The position numbers were made by a program, and so were the translations under genes. Shown piece after piece: positions 1 through 6,438 of a stretch of 12,352 nucleotides of DNA (its first letter is position 1; the number at the start of each line of letters is the position of its first letter). The notes under the pieces are model-generated. The model worked only from the letters and a program-made list of their open reading frames with translations. It did no database searches and was not told where the DNA came from. The stretch comes from an uncultured Ruminococcus sp. (GTDB lineage: Bacteria; Bacillota; Clostridia; Oscillospirales; Ruminococcaceae): positions 1-12,352 of the forward strand of contig CALANW010000037.1 in NCBI GenBank assembly GCA_937926145.1, written 5' to 3'.

Positions 1-27
1 AATTTAATGTTATTTTGGAAAAATCTA

Positions 28-56
28 TTGACAAATAGAAAGAATGGTGATAATAT
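28..56 (+). promoter_or_regulatory. Sigma-A promoter of the lysine operon
   Basis: A perfect -35 TTGACA (28-33) is followed after 17 nt by a -10 TAATAT (51-56), preceded by TG at 48-49, giving an extended -10. Transcription should start near 62-64, just before the riboswitch aptamer. Seen directly; the start point is inferred. Confidence 0.85.
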
Positions 57-65
57 AAAACTTGA

Positions 66-245
66 TTTAAGATAGAGGTGCGGTATAGAATAGTAGATGC
101 TGACAGACTGCCAAGTCGCTTTATGCAGCATTGAAAGGCGCAGCCGCCGAAGATGATGATCTTGGCCGATCGTTTTCTGATCATGCATTTAATAGGTGTA
201 TGATTGTCATCATACATTACGAATGATGGAGTGCTATCGCATTTA
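66..245 (+). promoter_or_regulatory. Lysine riboswitch (L-box) aptamer
   Basis: The leader matches the lysine riboswitch core in order: GATAGAGGTGC (71-81), AGTAG (92-96), GAAAGGCG with GCCGCCGAAG (133-152), ATGCATTTAATAGGTG (183-198), TGTC (205-208), and GGAGTGCTATC (228-238). The P1 helix can form between GATAG (71-75) and CTATC (234-238). CATCAT (208-213) can pair with ATGATG (223-228) as the last arm. The same blocks occur in the B. subtilis lysC leader. The aptamer binds L-lysine. Together with the terminator at 276-302 it should attenuate transcription of asd and the downstream dap genes when lysine is abundant. Identification by conserved blocks is firm; the helix limits are approximate. 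Confidence 0.93.
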
Positions 246-275
246 TGTGAAGTTATTTCAATATTCAGTATGATG

Positions 276-302
276 AATCGGTTTTATACCGATTTTTATT
301 TT
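276..302 (+). terminator. Riboswitch-controlled intrinsic terminator
   Basis: A 7-bp stem AATCGGT (276-282) / ACCGATT (288-294) with a 5-nt loop runs into a T-rich tract. It lies between the lysine aptamer and the asd ribosome-binding site, the expected place for the expression platform. An upstream ATTCA (263-267) can pair with TGAAT (274-278), which overlaps the 5' arm of the terminator, so it may contribute to an antiterminator. That alternative fold is short and inferred. Confidence 0.8.
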
Positions 303-333
303 TATATTAATAATTTTTAAGGGAGAAATCAGA

Positions 334-1416
334 ATGAAAAAGTATAACGTAGGTATCATCGGCGCAACCGGTATGGTAGGTCAGAGATTTTCTCTGCTTC
401 TTTCCAATCACCCTTGGTTCAATGTAGTCGCTCTTGCAGCTTCCCCGAGAAGCGCAGGCAAGAGATATGAGGAAGCAGTCGGAGCAAAGTGGGCTATGAC
501 TTCCCCTATCCCCGAGAATATCAAGGATCTTATCGTTATGGACGCAACTGCTGACGTAGAAAAGATCGCAGGTATGGTTGACTTCGTTTTCTGCGCAGTT
601 GATATGAAGAAAGATGAGATCAAGGCTCTTGAAGAGCGTTACGCAAAGGCTGAATGCCCTGTTGTTTCCAACAACTCCGCACACAGATTTACACCTGATG
701 TTCCTATGGTAGTTCCTGAGATCAACCCTGAACATATCGAGATAATTGCAGCACAGAGAAAGCGTCTTGGCACAAAGAGAGGCTTTATCGCTGTTAAGTC
801 CAACTGCTCACTCCAGAGCTATGTTCCTGCACTTCACCCACTCAAGGACGAATTCGGCATCGACAGAGTCCTTGTATGTACATATCAGGCAATTTCCGGC
901 GCAGGCAAGACATTTGAAACAATGCCTGAGATCATCGACAATGTTATCCCTTACATCGGCGGCGAAGAAGAAAAGTCCGAGCAGGAGCCTCTCAAGCTTT
1001 GGGGCAAGATCGAGGGAGATCACATCGAAAGTGCAAAAGAACCTCTCTTTACAGCACAGTGCTTCCGTGTACCTGTTTCCGACGGTCACACAGCTGCAGT
1101 ATTTGTAAAGTTTAAGAAAAAGCCAACCAAGGAGCAGATCCTTGAAGCTTGGAAGAATTTTAAGGGCGTTCCGCAGGAGTGCAATCTCCCAAGCGCACCA
1201 AAGCAGTTCCTCCACTATTTTGAAGAGGATAACCGTCCTCAGGCTAAGCTTGACAGAATGATCGAAAACGGTATGGCTGTTTCTGTCGGCAGACTCAGAG
1301 AAGACAATCAGTATGACTACAAGTTTGCATGCCTTTCTCATAACACTCTCAGAGGTGCAGCAGGCGGCGCAGTTCTCCTTGCTGAACTTCTTGCTGAAAA
1401 GGGTTATTTTGATTAA
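334..1416 (+). CDS. asd: Aspartate-semialdehyde dehydrogenase, archaeal/fungal type
   Basis: Catalyses NADPH-dependent reduction of aspartyl-4-phosphate to aspartate-4-semialdehyde, the branch-point precursor of diaminopimelate/lysine and of threonine/methionine; cytosolic. The 360-aa protein has an N-terminal Rossmann fold with GATGMVG at residues 10-16. The catalytic cysteine is Cys158 in SNCS. The substrate-binding and general-base segment is RVPVSDGH, with Arg245 and His252. AISGAG (187-192) and the IIDNVIPYI...EEEK block (200-214) are typical of the archaeal/fungal class of this enzyme rather than the E. coli class. Full length. The ATG is preceded by AAGGGAG at 319-325. First gene of the lysine-riboswitch operon; its TAA overlaps the ATG of the acetyltransferase gene by one base. 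Confidence 0.96.
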   Translation: MKKYNVGIIGATGMVGQRFSLLLSNHPWFNVVALAASPRSAGKRYEEAVGAKWAMTSPIPENIKDLIVMDATADVEKIAGMVDFVFCAVDMKKDEIKALEERYAKAECPVVSNNSAHRFTPDVPMVVPEINPEHIEIIAAQRKRLGTKRGFIAVKSNCSLQSYVPALHPLKDEFGIDRVLVCTYQAISGAGKTFETMPEIIDNVIPYIGGEEEKSEQEPLKLWGKIEGDHIESAKEPLFTAQCFRVPVSDGHTAAVFVKFKKKPTKEQILEAWKNFKGVPQECNLPSAPKQFLHYFEEDNRPQAKLDRMIENGMAVSVGRLREDNQYDYKFACLSHNTLRGAAGGAVLLAELLAEKGYFD

Positions 1417-1871
1417 TGGATCTTTCGTTAAGAAAAGCAACAGGATCGGATTCGGCGACTATTGCCGCATATCTTAAAAAGCTTGCGAAATTTGAAAAAC
1501 TTTCCGAATACTGCAATGTCACCGAGTCACAGATCTGTGGCTTATTGAACGAAGAAAACGGTCTGAATGCATTGATCGCCGAGAATAATGGCGTTCCTAT
1601 CGGAGTTATGTCCTATTATTTCTATAAAATAGCAACTTTTTCGGGCAAACGCGTACTTTATATTGAGGATATTTTTATTGATCCCGAATACAGAAGATGC
1701 GGTGTTGGAAAAATGATGTTTGATAGGATCAACGAAATAGGAAAAGAACAACATTGCTCACGCTTGGAATGGAAATGTCTGAACTGGAATACCTCTGCTC
1801 AGAAATTCTATGAAGAGCTTGGCGGAAAATGCAATTCAGATGAATGGCTTACATATACGATAAACCTTTAA
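1416..1871 (+). CDS. GNAT N-acetyltransferase, SSAT/thialysine-acetyltransferase-like
   Basis: A 151-aa single-domain GNAT acetyltransferase; such enzymes move acetyl from acetyl-CoA to an amine. The acetyl-CoA pyrophosphate loop is RRCGVGK (93-99). Similarity to spermidine/spermine N1-acetyltransferases runs along the whole length: LAKFEKL near the N terminus (23-29), LYIEDIFIDPEYR (81-93), WNTSAQKFYEELGG (124-137) and a late Trp (144). Glu84 and Tyr132 match the family's catalytic Glu and Tyr. Its ATG overlaps the asd stop (TAATG), with AAGGG inside the end of asd, so translation is probably coupled. It is not a known step of lysine synthesis: the acetylated DAP branch uses DapH, a left-handed beta-helix enzyme. 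The substrate cannot be read from sequence; polyamines, lysine or the lysine analogue thialysine are reasonable candidates. Confidence 0.85.
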   Translation: MDLSLRKATGSDSATIAAYLKKLAKFEKLSEYCNVTESQICGLLNEENGLNALIAENNGVPIGVMSYYFYKIATFSGKRVLYIEDIFIDPEYRRCGVGKMMFDRINEIGKEQHCSRLEWKCLNWNTSAQKFYEELGGKCNSDEWLTYTINL

Positions 1872-1890
1872 ACCATAAAAGGAGCCTAAT

Positions 1891-2781
1891 ATGAAAAACA
1901 CTATTTTTACAGGTGCAGGCGTTGCTATCGTTACTCCGATGAACGCCGACGGAAGTGTTAATTATGATCAGCTCTGTGCAAATATCGATTATCAGATCGA
2001 AAACGGCACAGATGCAATCATTATCTGCGGAACAACAGGTGAATCCGCGACTCTTAACCATGAAGAACACGTTGAATGTATCAAGCGCTGCATTGAACAT
2101 GTTAATAAGAGAGTTCCTGTTATTGCAGGAACAGGCAGCAACGATACAAGCTATGCTATCGCACTTTCCCGCGAAGCTGAAAGACTTGGTGCTGACGGAC
2201 TTCTCGTTGTTACACCTTACTATAATAAGACTTCACAGCGTGGACTGGTTGCACACTTTACAGCAATTGCTGACAGTGTAAATCTCCCTATCATTCTTTA
2301 TAATGTTCCTTCAAGAACAGGCGTAAACATTGCTCTTGATACATATATCAAGCTTGCTGAACACAAGAACATCGTTGCTGCAAAGGAAGCGAGCGGAAGC
2401 ATTTCTGCTGTTGCAAAGCTCATTGAAGCTTGCGGCGACAAGCTTGATGTTTACAGCGGCAATGACGACCAGATCGTTCCAATAATGTCGCTCGGCGGCA
2501 AGGGTGTAATCAGCGTCCTTTCTAACGTTCTCCCCAAGGAAACACACGAAATGACTGAATACTGCCTCAAGAATGATTTTGCTTCTGCAGCAAAGCTTCA
2601 GATCAAGTATCTTGAACTTATCAACAACCTTTTCTGCGATGTAAACCCTATTCCTGTAAAGGAAGCTATGAATATTCTCGGAATGAATGTTGGCGAATGC
2701 AGACTACCGCTTCTTAAAATGGAGCAGGCTAAGATCGATCTTCTCACAAACTCTATGAAGAAGGTCGGACTTGTTAAGTAA
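1891..2781 (+). CDS. dapA: 4-Hydroxy-tetrahydrodipicolinate synthase
   Basis: Condenses pyruvate with aspartate-4-semialdehyde, the first committed step of diaminopimelate/lysine synthesis; cytosolic TIM-barrel enzyme, usually tetrameric. The 296-aa length is normal. The Schiff-base lysine is Lys165 in AAKEASG. The catalytic triad fits Tyr137 (YNVPSRTG), Thr49 (GTTGES) and Tyr111 (TPYYN), and Arg142 sits in the substrate-binding loop. The start follows AAAAGGAG at 1877-1884. It lies 19 bp after the acetyltransferase gene and 20 bp before dapB, in the operon controlled by the lysine riboswitch, so its product should be repressed by lysine at the RNA level. Confidence 0.97.
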   Translation: MKNTIFTGAGVAIVTPMNADGSVNYDQLCANIDYQIENGTDAIIICGTTGESATLNHEEHVECIKRCIEHVNKRVPVIAGTGSNDTSYAIALSREAERLGADGLLVVTPYYNKTSQRGLVAHFTAIADSVNLPIILYNVPSRTGVNIALDTYIKLAEHKNIVAAKEASGSISAVAKLIEACGDKLDVYSGNDDQIVPIMSLGGKGVISVLSNVLPKETHEMTEYCLKNDFASAAKLQIKYLELINNLFCDVNPIPVKEAMNILGMNVGECRLPLLKMEQAKIDLLTNSMKKVGLVK

Positions 2782-2801
2782 ATCTGTTAGGAAGTGAAAA
2801 A

Positions 2802-3563
2802 ATGATAAAAATTGCCATAAGCGGCGCGAACGGACACATGGGAAAAGTCATCAGCTCTGTTATTTCGGAAAGAGATGACTGCAAAACTATCGCAGGCATC
2901 GATATCAATACCGAAACCTATGCTGACTTCCCTATCGTATCTTCCCCTGCTGAATTGAACGAAAAGCCTGATGTTATCATTGATTTTTCCCACCCGTCAG
3001 CTCTTGATAAGCTGCTTGATTACTGCCTTTCAACAGGAACTCCTATTGTTATTGCCACAACGGGCTACAACGAGGAACAGACAGCGAAAATCAAGAAGGC
3101 TTCCGAGCAGATACCTGTTTTCTTTACATTCAATATGTCACTTGGAATCAACCTTTTGACAAAGCTTGCAAAGACGGCTGCTGAAATTCTCGGAGATCAG
3201 TTTGATATTGAGATCGTTGAAAAGCATCATAATCAGAAGATAGATGCTCCAAGCGGAACAGCTATAATGCTTGCAAATGCTATCAACGATACGCTCAACG
3301 ATCGCTGTCACTATGTTTATGACAGACATTCACAGCGCAAGAAGAGAGATAAGAACGAGATCGGTATCCACTCTATCAGAGGTGGTACGATCGTTGGTGA
3401 GCATGATATTATATTCTCGGGCAGAGATGAAGTTATCACACTTTCTCACCATGCTTCTTCAAAGGAAGTTTTTGCTGTCGGCTCTGTAAATGCTGCTGTT
3501 TTCATCAGTGATAAAACAGCGGGAATGTATGATATGTCCCAACTTATCGATAACAAAGCATAA
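2802..3563 (+). CDS. dapB: 4-Hydroxy-tetrahydrodipicolinate reductase
   Basis: NAD(P)H-dependent reduction of the DapA product to tetrahydrodipicolinate. The 253-aa protein has an N-terminal nucleotide-binding motif GANGHMG (8-14) and a C-terminal catalytic segment HHNQKIDAPSGTA (142-154). In it His142/His143 and Lys146 correspond to the catalytic His and Lys of E. coli DapB. RGGTIVGEHDIIFSG (193-207) is a further family signature. AGGAAGTG (2789-2796) sets the start. Last gene of the lysine operon, followed 7 bp after its stop by a strong terminator. The succinylase/acetylase/aminotransferase or dehydrogenase steps, dapF and lysA are not in this window. Confidence 0.97.
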   Translation: MIKIAISGANGHMGKVISSVISERDDCKTIAGIDINTETYADFPIVSSPAELNEKPDVIIDFSHPSALDKLLDYCLSTGTPIVIATTGYNEEQTAKIKKASEQIPVFFTFNMSLGINLLTKLAKTAAEILGDQFDIEIVEKHHNQKIDAPSGTAIMLANAINDTLNDRCHYVYDRHSQRKKRDKNEIGIHSIRGGTIVGEHDIIFSGRDEVITLSHHASSKEVFAVGSVNAAVFISDKTAGMYDMSQLIDNKA

Positions 3564-3570
3564 TATTTTA

Positions 3571-3606
3571 AGCCGTTTCGATTTTCTCATCGGAACGGCT
3601 TTTTAT
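3571..3606 (+). terminator. Terminator of the lysine operon
   Basis: A 12-bp stem AGCCGTTTCGAT (3571-3582) / ATCGGAACGGCT (3589-3600), one G-U pair, 6-nt loop, followed by TTTTA. It ends the dapB transcript. On the other strand the stem is followed by a weaker TTAAAATATT, so it may also help stop the convergent mscS transcript. Confidence 0.9.
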
Positions 3607-3637
3607 CGTTTTGATTTAGCTGTGAAGTAATTAAGCT

Positions 3638-4543
3638 TTACTGCTGAATTTCGTCATTTATCATGTGAACATCGAGCTGATTGTAAGGAATAACGATGTC
3701 ATTTTTGTCAAATGCGTCTTTTATCTCTTCCAAAAGGTCAAAATAAACAGTCCAATAGTTCTCAGAGTTAACCCAAGCTTTGACAGAGATGTCGATAGAA
3801 CTTGCTGCGAACGCACATATTCTTACAAATGGTTCGGGAGTTTCGAGCACCTTGCTGTTGTTTTTCAAAACATCGGAAATAACCGAAATTGCTTTTTTAG
3901 TGTCGTTATTATATGATATTGACATAACGTGTTCAACGCGGCGTGTTTTTTCTTTTGTGTAGTTGATTATGGTTGCATTGGAAACTATGCCATTCGGAAC
4001 AAAAATAGATTTATTGTCGTAAGAAACAATATTTGTAGCAAAAACTGATATTTCCTTGACAGTGCCCTCTGTTCCGTTTATTGAAATATAGTCACCGACA
4101 CGGAAGTTCTTTTCAACAAGCACGATAACTCCGCCTGCGATGTTTGAAAGGCTGCTTTGGAGAGCAAGACCGATAGCGATTCCAGCTGAACCAACAACGG
4201 CAATGATCGAAGTCATAGGAACACGAAGTATTGTAAGTACGATTATAATTGTTATGCATAAAAGTACAACTTTTACAAGAGATTTCAGAAAGCCATGTAC
4301 CGTTGAGTCAATACGGCTGCGATTCAAGCCTTTGGAAAGAAGCTTCATGATGATCTTGTTGATTATAGTGCAGATTATGTAAACAATAATTGCGGCTATA
4401 AGCGTTGGAAGATACTCAACAAAGTTTGACCATAGCTTTGAAAAAAAAGATACCTTGATAACGCCGTCTTCAACATAGTCAGAGATATCAGGTACTGCGG
4501 ATTCGATTTGTGATTCAAGCTGTGATATTAAAAAAGGGGTCAT
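3638..4543 (-). CDS. MscS-family small-conductance mechanosensitive channel
   Basis: A membrane channel that opens on tension during hypo-osmotic shock to release solutes. From the ATG at 4543 it is 301 aa. Three hydrophobic segments lie at about 42-66, 85-107 and 110-140. The third is the Gly/Ala-rich pore helix (VVGSAGIAIGLALQ, 116-129), running into NIAGGVIVLVEKNFRVGD, which joins the beta domain. The C-terminal KNDIVIPYNQLDVH is typical of the family. TGGAGG (+ strand 4551-4556) lies 7 nt before this ATG. An upstream in-frame TTG at 4561 has no such site, so the ATG is preferred. Single gene, convergent with the lysine operon and divergent from the sodium-pump genes. The family is clear; gating details and ion preference are not. 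Confidence 0.93.
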   Translation of the reverse strand: MTPFLISQLESQIESAVPDISDYVEDGVIKVSFFSKLWSNFVEYLPTLIAAIIVYIICTIINKIIMKLLSKGLNRSRIDSTVHGFLKSLVKVVLLCITIIIVLTILRVPMTSIIAVVGSAGIAIGLALQSSLSNIAGGVIVLVEKNFRVGDYISINGTEGTVKEISVFATNIVSYDNKSIFVPNGIVSNATIINYTKEKTRRVEHVMSISYNNDTKKAISVISDVLKNNSKVLETPEPFVRICAFAASSIDISVKAWVNSENYWTVYFDLLEEIKDAFDKNDIVIPYNQLDVHMINDEIQQ

Positions 4544-4572
4544 TGTTCTGCCTCCATTCAAAAATTAATATA

Positions 4573-4581
4573 ATTATAGCA
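4573..4581 (-). promoter_or_regulatory. Probable mscS promoter (extended -10)
   Basis: Read on the - strand, TGC precedes TATAAT (-10 at 4573-4578), an extended -10 element about 30 nt upstream of the mscS ATG. The -35 region is poor, as is common when the -10 is extended. Confidence 0.6.
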
Positions 4582-4613
4582 CAGATCAATCAAATAATAG
4601 TAAAAAAGCATAC

Positions 4614-4646
4614 AATATTTGATTAATATTTTCTTAATCGAATATT
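4614..4646. repeat. AT-rich inverted repeat upstream of mscS
   Basis: AATATTTGATTAA (4614-4626) and TTAATCGAATATT (4634-4646) are inverted copies matching at 12 of 13 positions around a 7-nt spacer. It sits upstream of the mscS promoter in the 245-bp divergent region between mscS and the oadG-like gene. It could be an operator or DNA-bend site; no T tract supports a terminator. Confidence 0.6.
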
Positions 4647-4724
4647 TGAGCAAACACAGTGATGTTAATAGATAATTCACAGAAAAATGCATAAAAGTTT
4701 GTTATTTTTTTAGCCATAAAAATC

Positions 4725-4753
4725 TTGCTTTATTGTCGGAAATAGGTTATAAT
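4725..4753 (+). promoter_or_regulatory. Promoter of the sodium-pump gene pair
   Basis: TTGCTT (4725-4730), a 17-nt spacer and a perfect TATAAT (4748-4753) lie 36 bp before the start codon. A strong ribosome-binding site AAAGGAGAT (4772-4780) follows. Good sigma-A match. Confidence 0.82.
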
Positions 4754-4788
4754 AATATAGATATTTTTTTTAAAGGAGATGTGGAATT

Positions 4789-5163
4789 ATGCAAATGGAA
4801 GGCTCTTATGTAGCTGCAGTTGTACTGACAGGTCTTATCGTTGTATTCATTGCACTTGTCATTCTTATTGCATTCGTTTGGGTAATGGGTAAGATCTTTG
4901 ATGCTTTCAAAGGCAATAAAGATAAGAAAAATGACAGCGGCAAGAAGACCGAAGCTGTTGCAGTCAAAGCTCCTCAGGCTTCTGCTCCCGCAATGCAGAT
5001 CGAGGACGGCATCAGTGATGAGATAGTTGCTGTTATTGCCGCAGCCGTTGCTTCAATGTCAGGAAATTTTGCGATCAAAAGCGTAAGAAAAGCCTCTCCC
5101 AAGACATCACGCAGAAGTGCTTGGGGATCACAGGGTATCGCTGAAAGTACCCGAGTATTCTAA
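4789..5163 (+). CDS. OadG-like gamma subunit of a sodium-pumping decarboxylase
   Basis: A 124-aa membrane-anchored protein of the OadG family. The gamma subunit anchors and assembles biotin-dependent, Na+-exporting decarboxylases. One transmembrane helix lies at about 8-34 in the family-typical TGLIVVF context. A Lys-rich cytosolic stretch (41-60) and an Ala/Pro linker (61-69) follow. The C-terminal part has ISDEIVAVIAAAVASM (75-90) and ends in RSAWGSQGIAESTRVF, a tail common in Clostridial gamma subunits. It has no biotin-attachment motif (MKM). The start is fixed by AAAGGAGAT at 4772-4780. The beta-subunit gene follows 20 bp downstream, so the two are co-transcribed. No alpha subunit is adjacent. 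Confidence 0.8.
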   Translation: MQMEGSYVAAVVLTGLIVVFIALVILIAFVWVMGKIFDAFKGNKDKKNDSGKKTEAVAVKAPQASAPAMQIEDGISDEIVAVIAAAVASMSGNFAIKSVRKASPKTSRRSAWGSQGIAESTRVF

Positions 5164-5183
5164 TAGAAAGGTAAAAACCAAAG

Positions 5184-6380
5184 ATGGAAACTTTTATTCA
5201 ATCCATTAAGGGACTGATCGATACCTCGGGTATTGTCAATATGACATTCCCGTCTGTTATAATGATCTTGATCTCTTTCGTGTTCCTGTACCTTGCAATC
5301 AAGCATCAGTTTGAACCGCTTCTTCTTTTGCCTATTGCTTTCGGTATGCTTCTTACAAACCTTCCGCTCACAGAAATGTATCACCCTGAGCTTTTTGATA
5401 TCAGCGGCGGACGCCAGCTTGATTTCGGTGAGATATTACATAACGGCGGTTTGCTCGACTTGCTGTATTTGGGCGTAAAGCTTCAGATCTATCCTCCTCT
5501 CATATTCCTCGGAATCGGATGTATGACTGACTTTGCTCCTCTTATTGCAAATCCTAAGAGCTTCCTTCTCGGTGCTGCTGCTCAGGCAGGTATCTTCCTC
5601 ACATTCTTGGGCGCTGCTTGGCTTGGATTCTCACCTCAGGAAGCCGGTTCTATCGCTATCATCGGCGGCGCAGACGGTCCTACTGCTATCTTCGTTTCAA
5701 GTAAACTTCTCCGAAGCGGTGGATTTGACATCGATACAGGTACGATCGCGCTTGCAGCTTATACCTATATGGCGCTTGTTCCTATCATTCAGCCTCCAAT
5801 AATGAGAGCTCTCACAACCAAGAAAGAGCGTGCTGTTGTTATGACACAGCTCAGACAGGTTTCCAAGACAGAGAAGATCATCTTCCCTATCGCTGTAACA
5901 ATAGTTATTGCACTCCTCGTTCCTTCCGCAGCTCCTCTCGTAGGTATGCTTATGCTTGGTAACCTTATCAAGGAAAGCGGTGTCTGCGACAGACTTTGCA
6001 AGACTGCACAGAATGAACTTATGAATATCATTACTATCTTCCTCGGTGTTTCCGTTGGTGCTACAACAACTGCTGATAAGATCGTTAATGCTAAGTTCCT
6101 TAAGGTTATCATTCTCGGCGTTATCGCATTCAGCATTGGTACTGCTGCCGGTGTTCTTTTCGGTAAGCTTATGTATCTCTTCACAAAGGGTAAAGTTAAT
6201 CCTCTTATCGGTTCTGCGGGTGTATCCGCTGTTCCTATGGCTGCTCGTGTATCTCAGAAGGTTGGTCAGGAAGAAAATCCAAAGAACTTCCTCCTTATGC
6301 ACGCTATGGGTCCGAATGTTGCAGGTGTTATCGGTTCTGCTGTTGCAGCAGGTGTTCTCCTCAGCATTATCCCTTATTGA
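5184..6380 (+). CDS. Beta subunit of a sodium-pumping carboxylic-acid decarboxylase
   Basis: A 398-aa, very hydrophobic protein of the OadB/GcdB/MmdB family. This subunit decarboxylates carboxybiotin and couples that to export of Na+ across the membrane. The signature IIGGADGPTAIF (159-170) holds the conserved aspartate, Asp164, and MGPNVAGVIGSAVAAG (375-390) holds the conserved Asn378 and Ser385. Length is close to the family norm and all the main signatures are intact. The ribosome-binding site AGAAAGG (5165-5171) is 12 nt from the ATG. Whether the partner substrate is oxaloacetate, methylmalonyl-CoA or glutaconyl-CoA is set by the alpha subunit, which is not in this window, so no specific symbol is given. 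Confidence 0.92.
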   Translation: METFIQSIKGLIDTSGIVNMTFPSVIMILISFVFLYLAIKHQFEPLLLLPIAFGMLLTNLPLTEMYHPELFDISGGRQLDFGEILHNGGLLDLLYLGVKLQIYPPLIFLGIGCMTDFAPLIANPKSFLLGAAAQAGIFLTFLGAAWLGFSPQEAGSIAIIGGADGPTAIFVSSKLLRSGGFDIDTGTIALAAYTYMALVPIIQPPIMRALTTKKERAVVMTQLRQVSKTEKIIFPIAVTIVIALLVPSAAPLVGMLMLGNLIKESGVCDRLCKTAQNELMNIITIFLGVSVGATTTADKIVNAKFLKVIILGVIAFSIGTAAGVLFGKLMYLFTKGKVNPLIGSAGVSAVPMAARVSQKVGQEENPKNFLLMHAMGPNVAGVIGSAVAAGVLLSIIPY

Positions 6381-6391
6381 TTTATGGTATC

Positions 6392-6430
6392 AAAAAATCC
6401 CGATTTCGTTTGAAATCGGGATTTTTTCTT
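6392..6430. terminator. Strong bidirectional terminator
   Basis: A perfect 16-bp stem, AAAAAATCCCGATTTC (6392-6407) / GAAATCGGGATTTTTT (6412-6427), with a 4-nt loop. The T tracts on both strands fit termination of the + strand decarboxylase genes and of the convergent mreB-like gene, whose stop is at 6439. Confidence 0.93.
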
Positions 6431-6438
6431 TTATATTA

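Noticed and set aside
97..156. Short open frame starting at ATG 97 in the asd leader
   Set aside because: It lies within the conserved aptamer, has no ribosome-binding site, and is explained by the riboswitch.
307..735. 142-codon - strand frame over the start of asd
   Set aside because: It is antisense to a clearly conserved gene, and its protein has no family features.
808..1440. 210-codon - strand frame antisense to asd
   Set aside because: Length comes from the codon bias of asd; it has no ribosome-binding site or recognisable domain, and a Cys/Leu-rich shadow composition.
5697..6302. 201-codon - strand frame antisense to the decarboxylase beta subunit
   Set aside because: The + strand gene has full family signatures; the antisense product is low-quality and unlike any family known to me.
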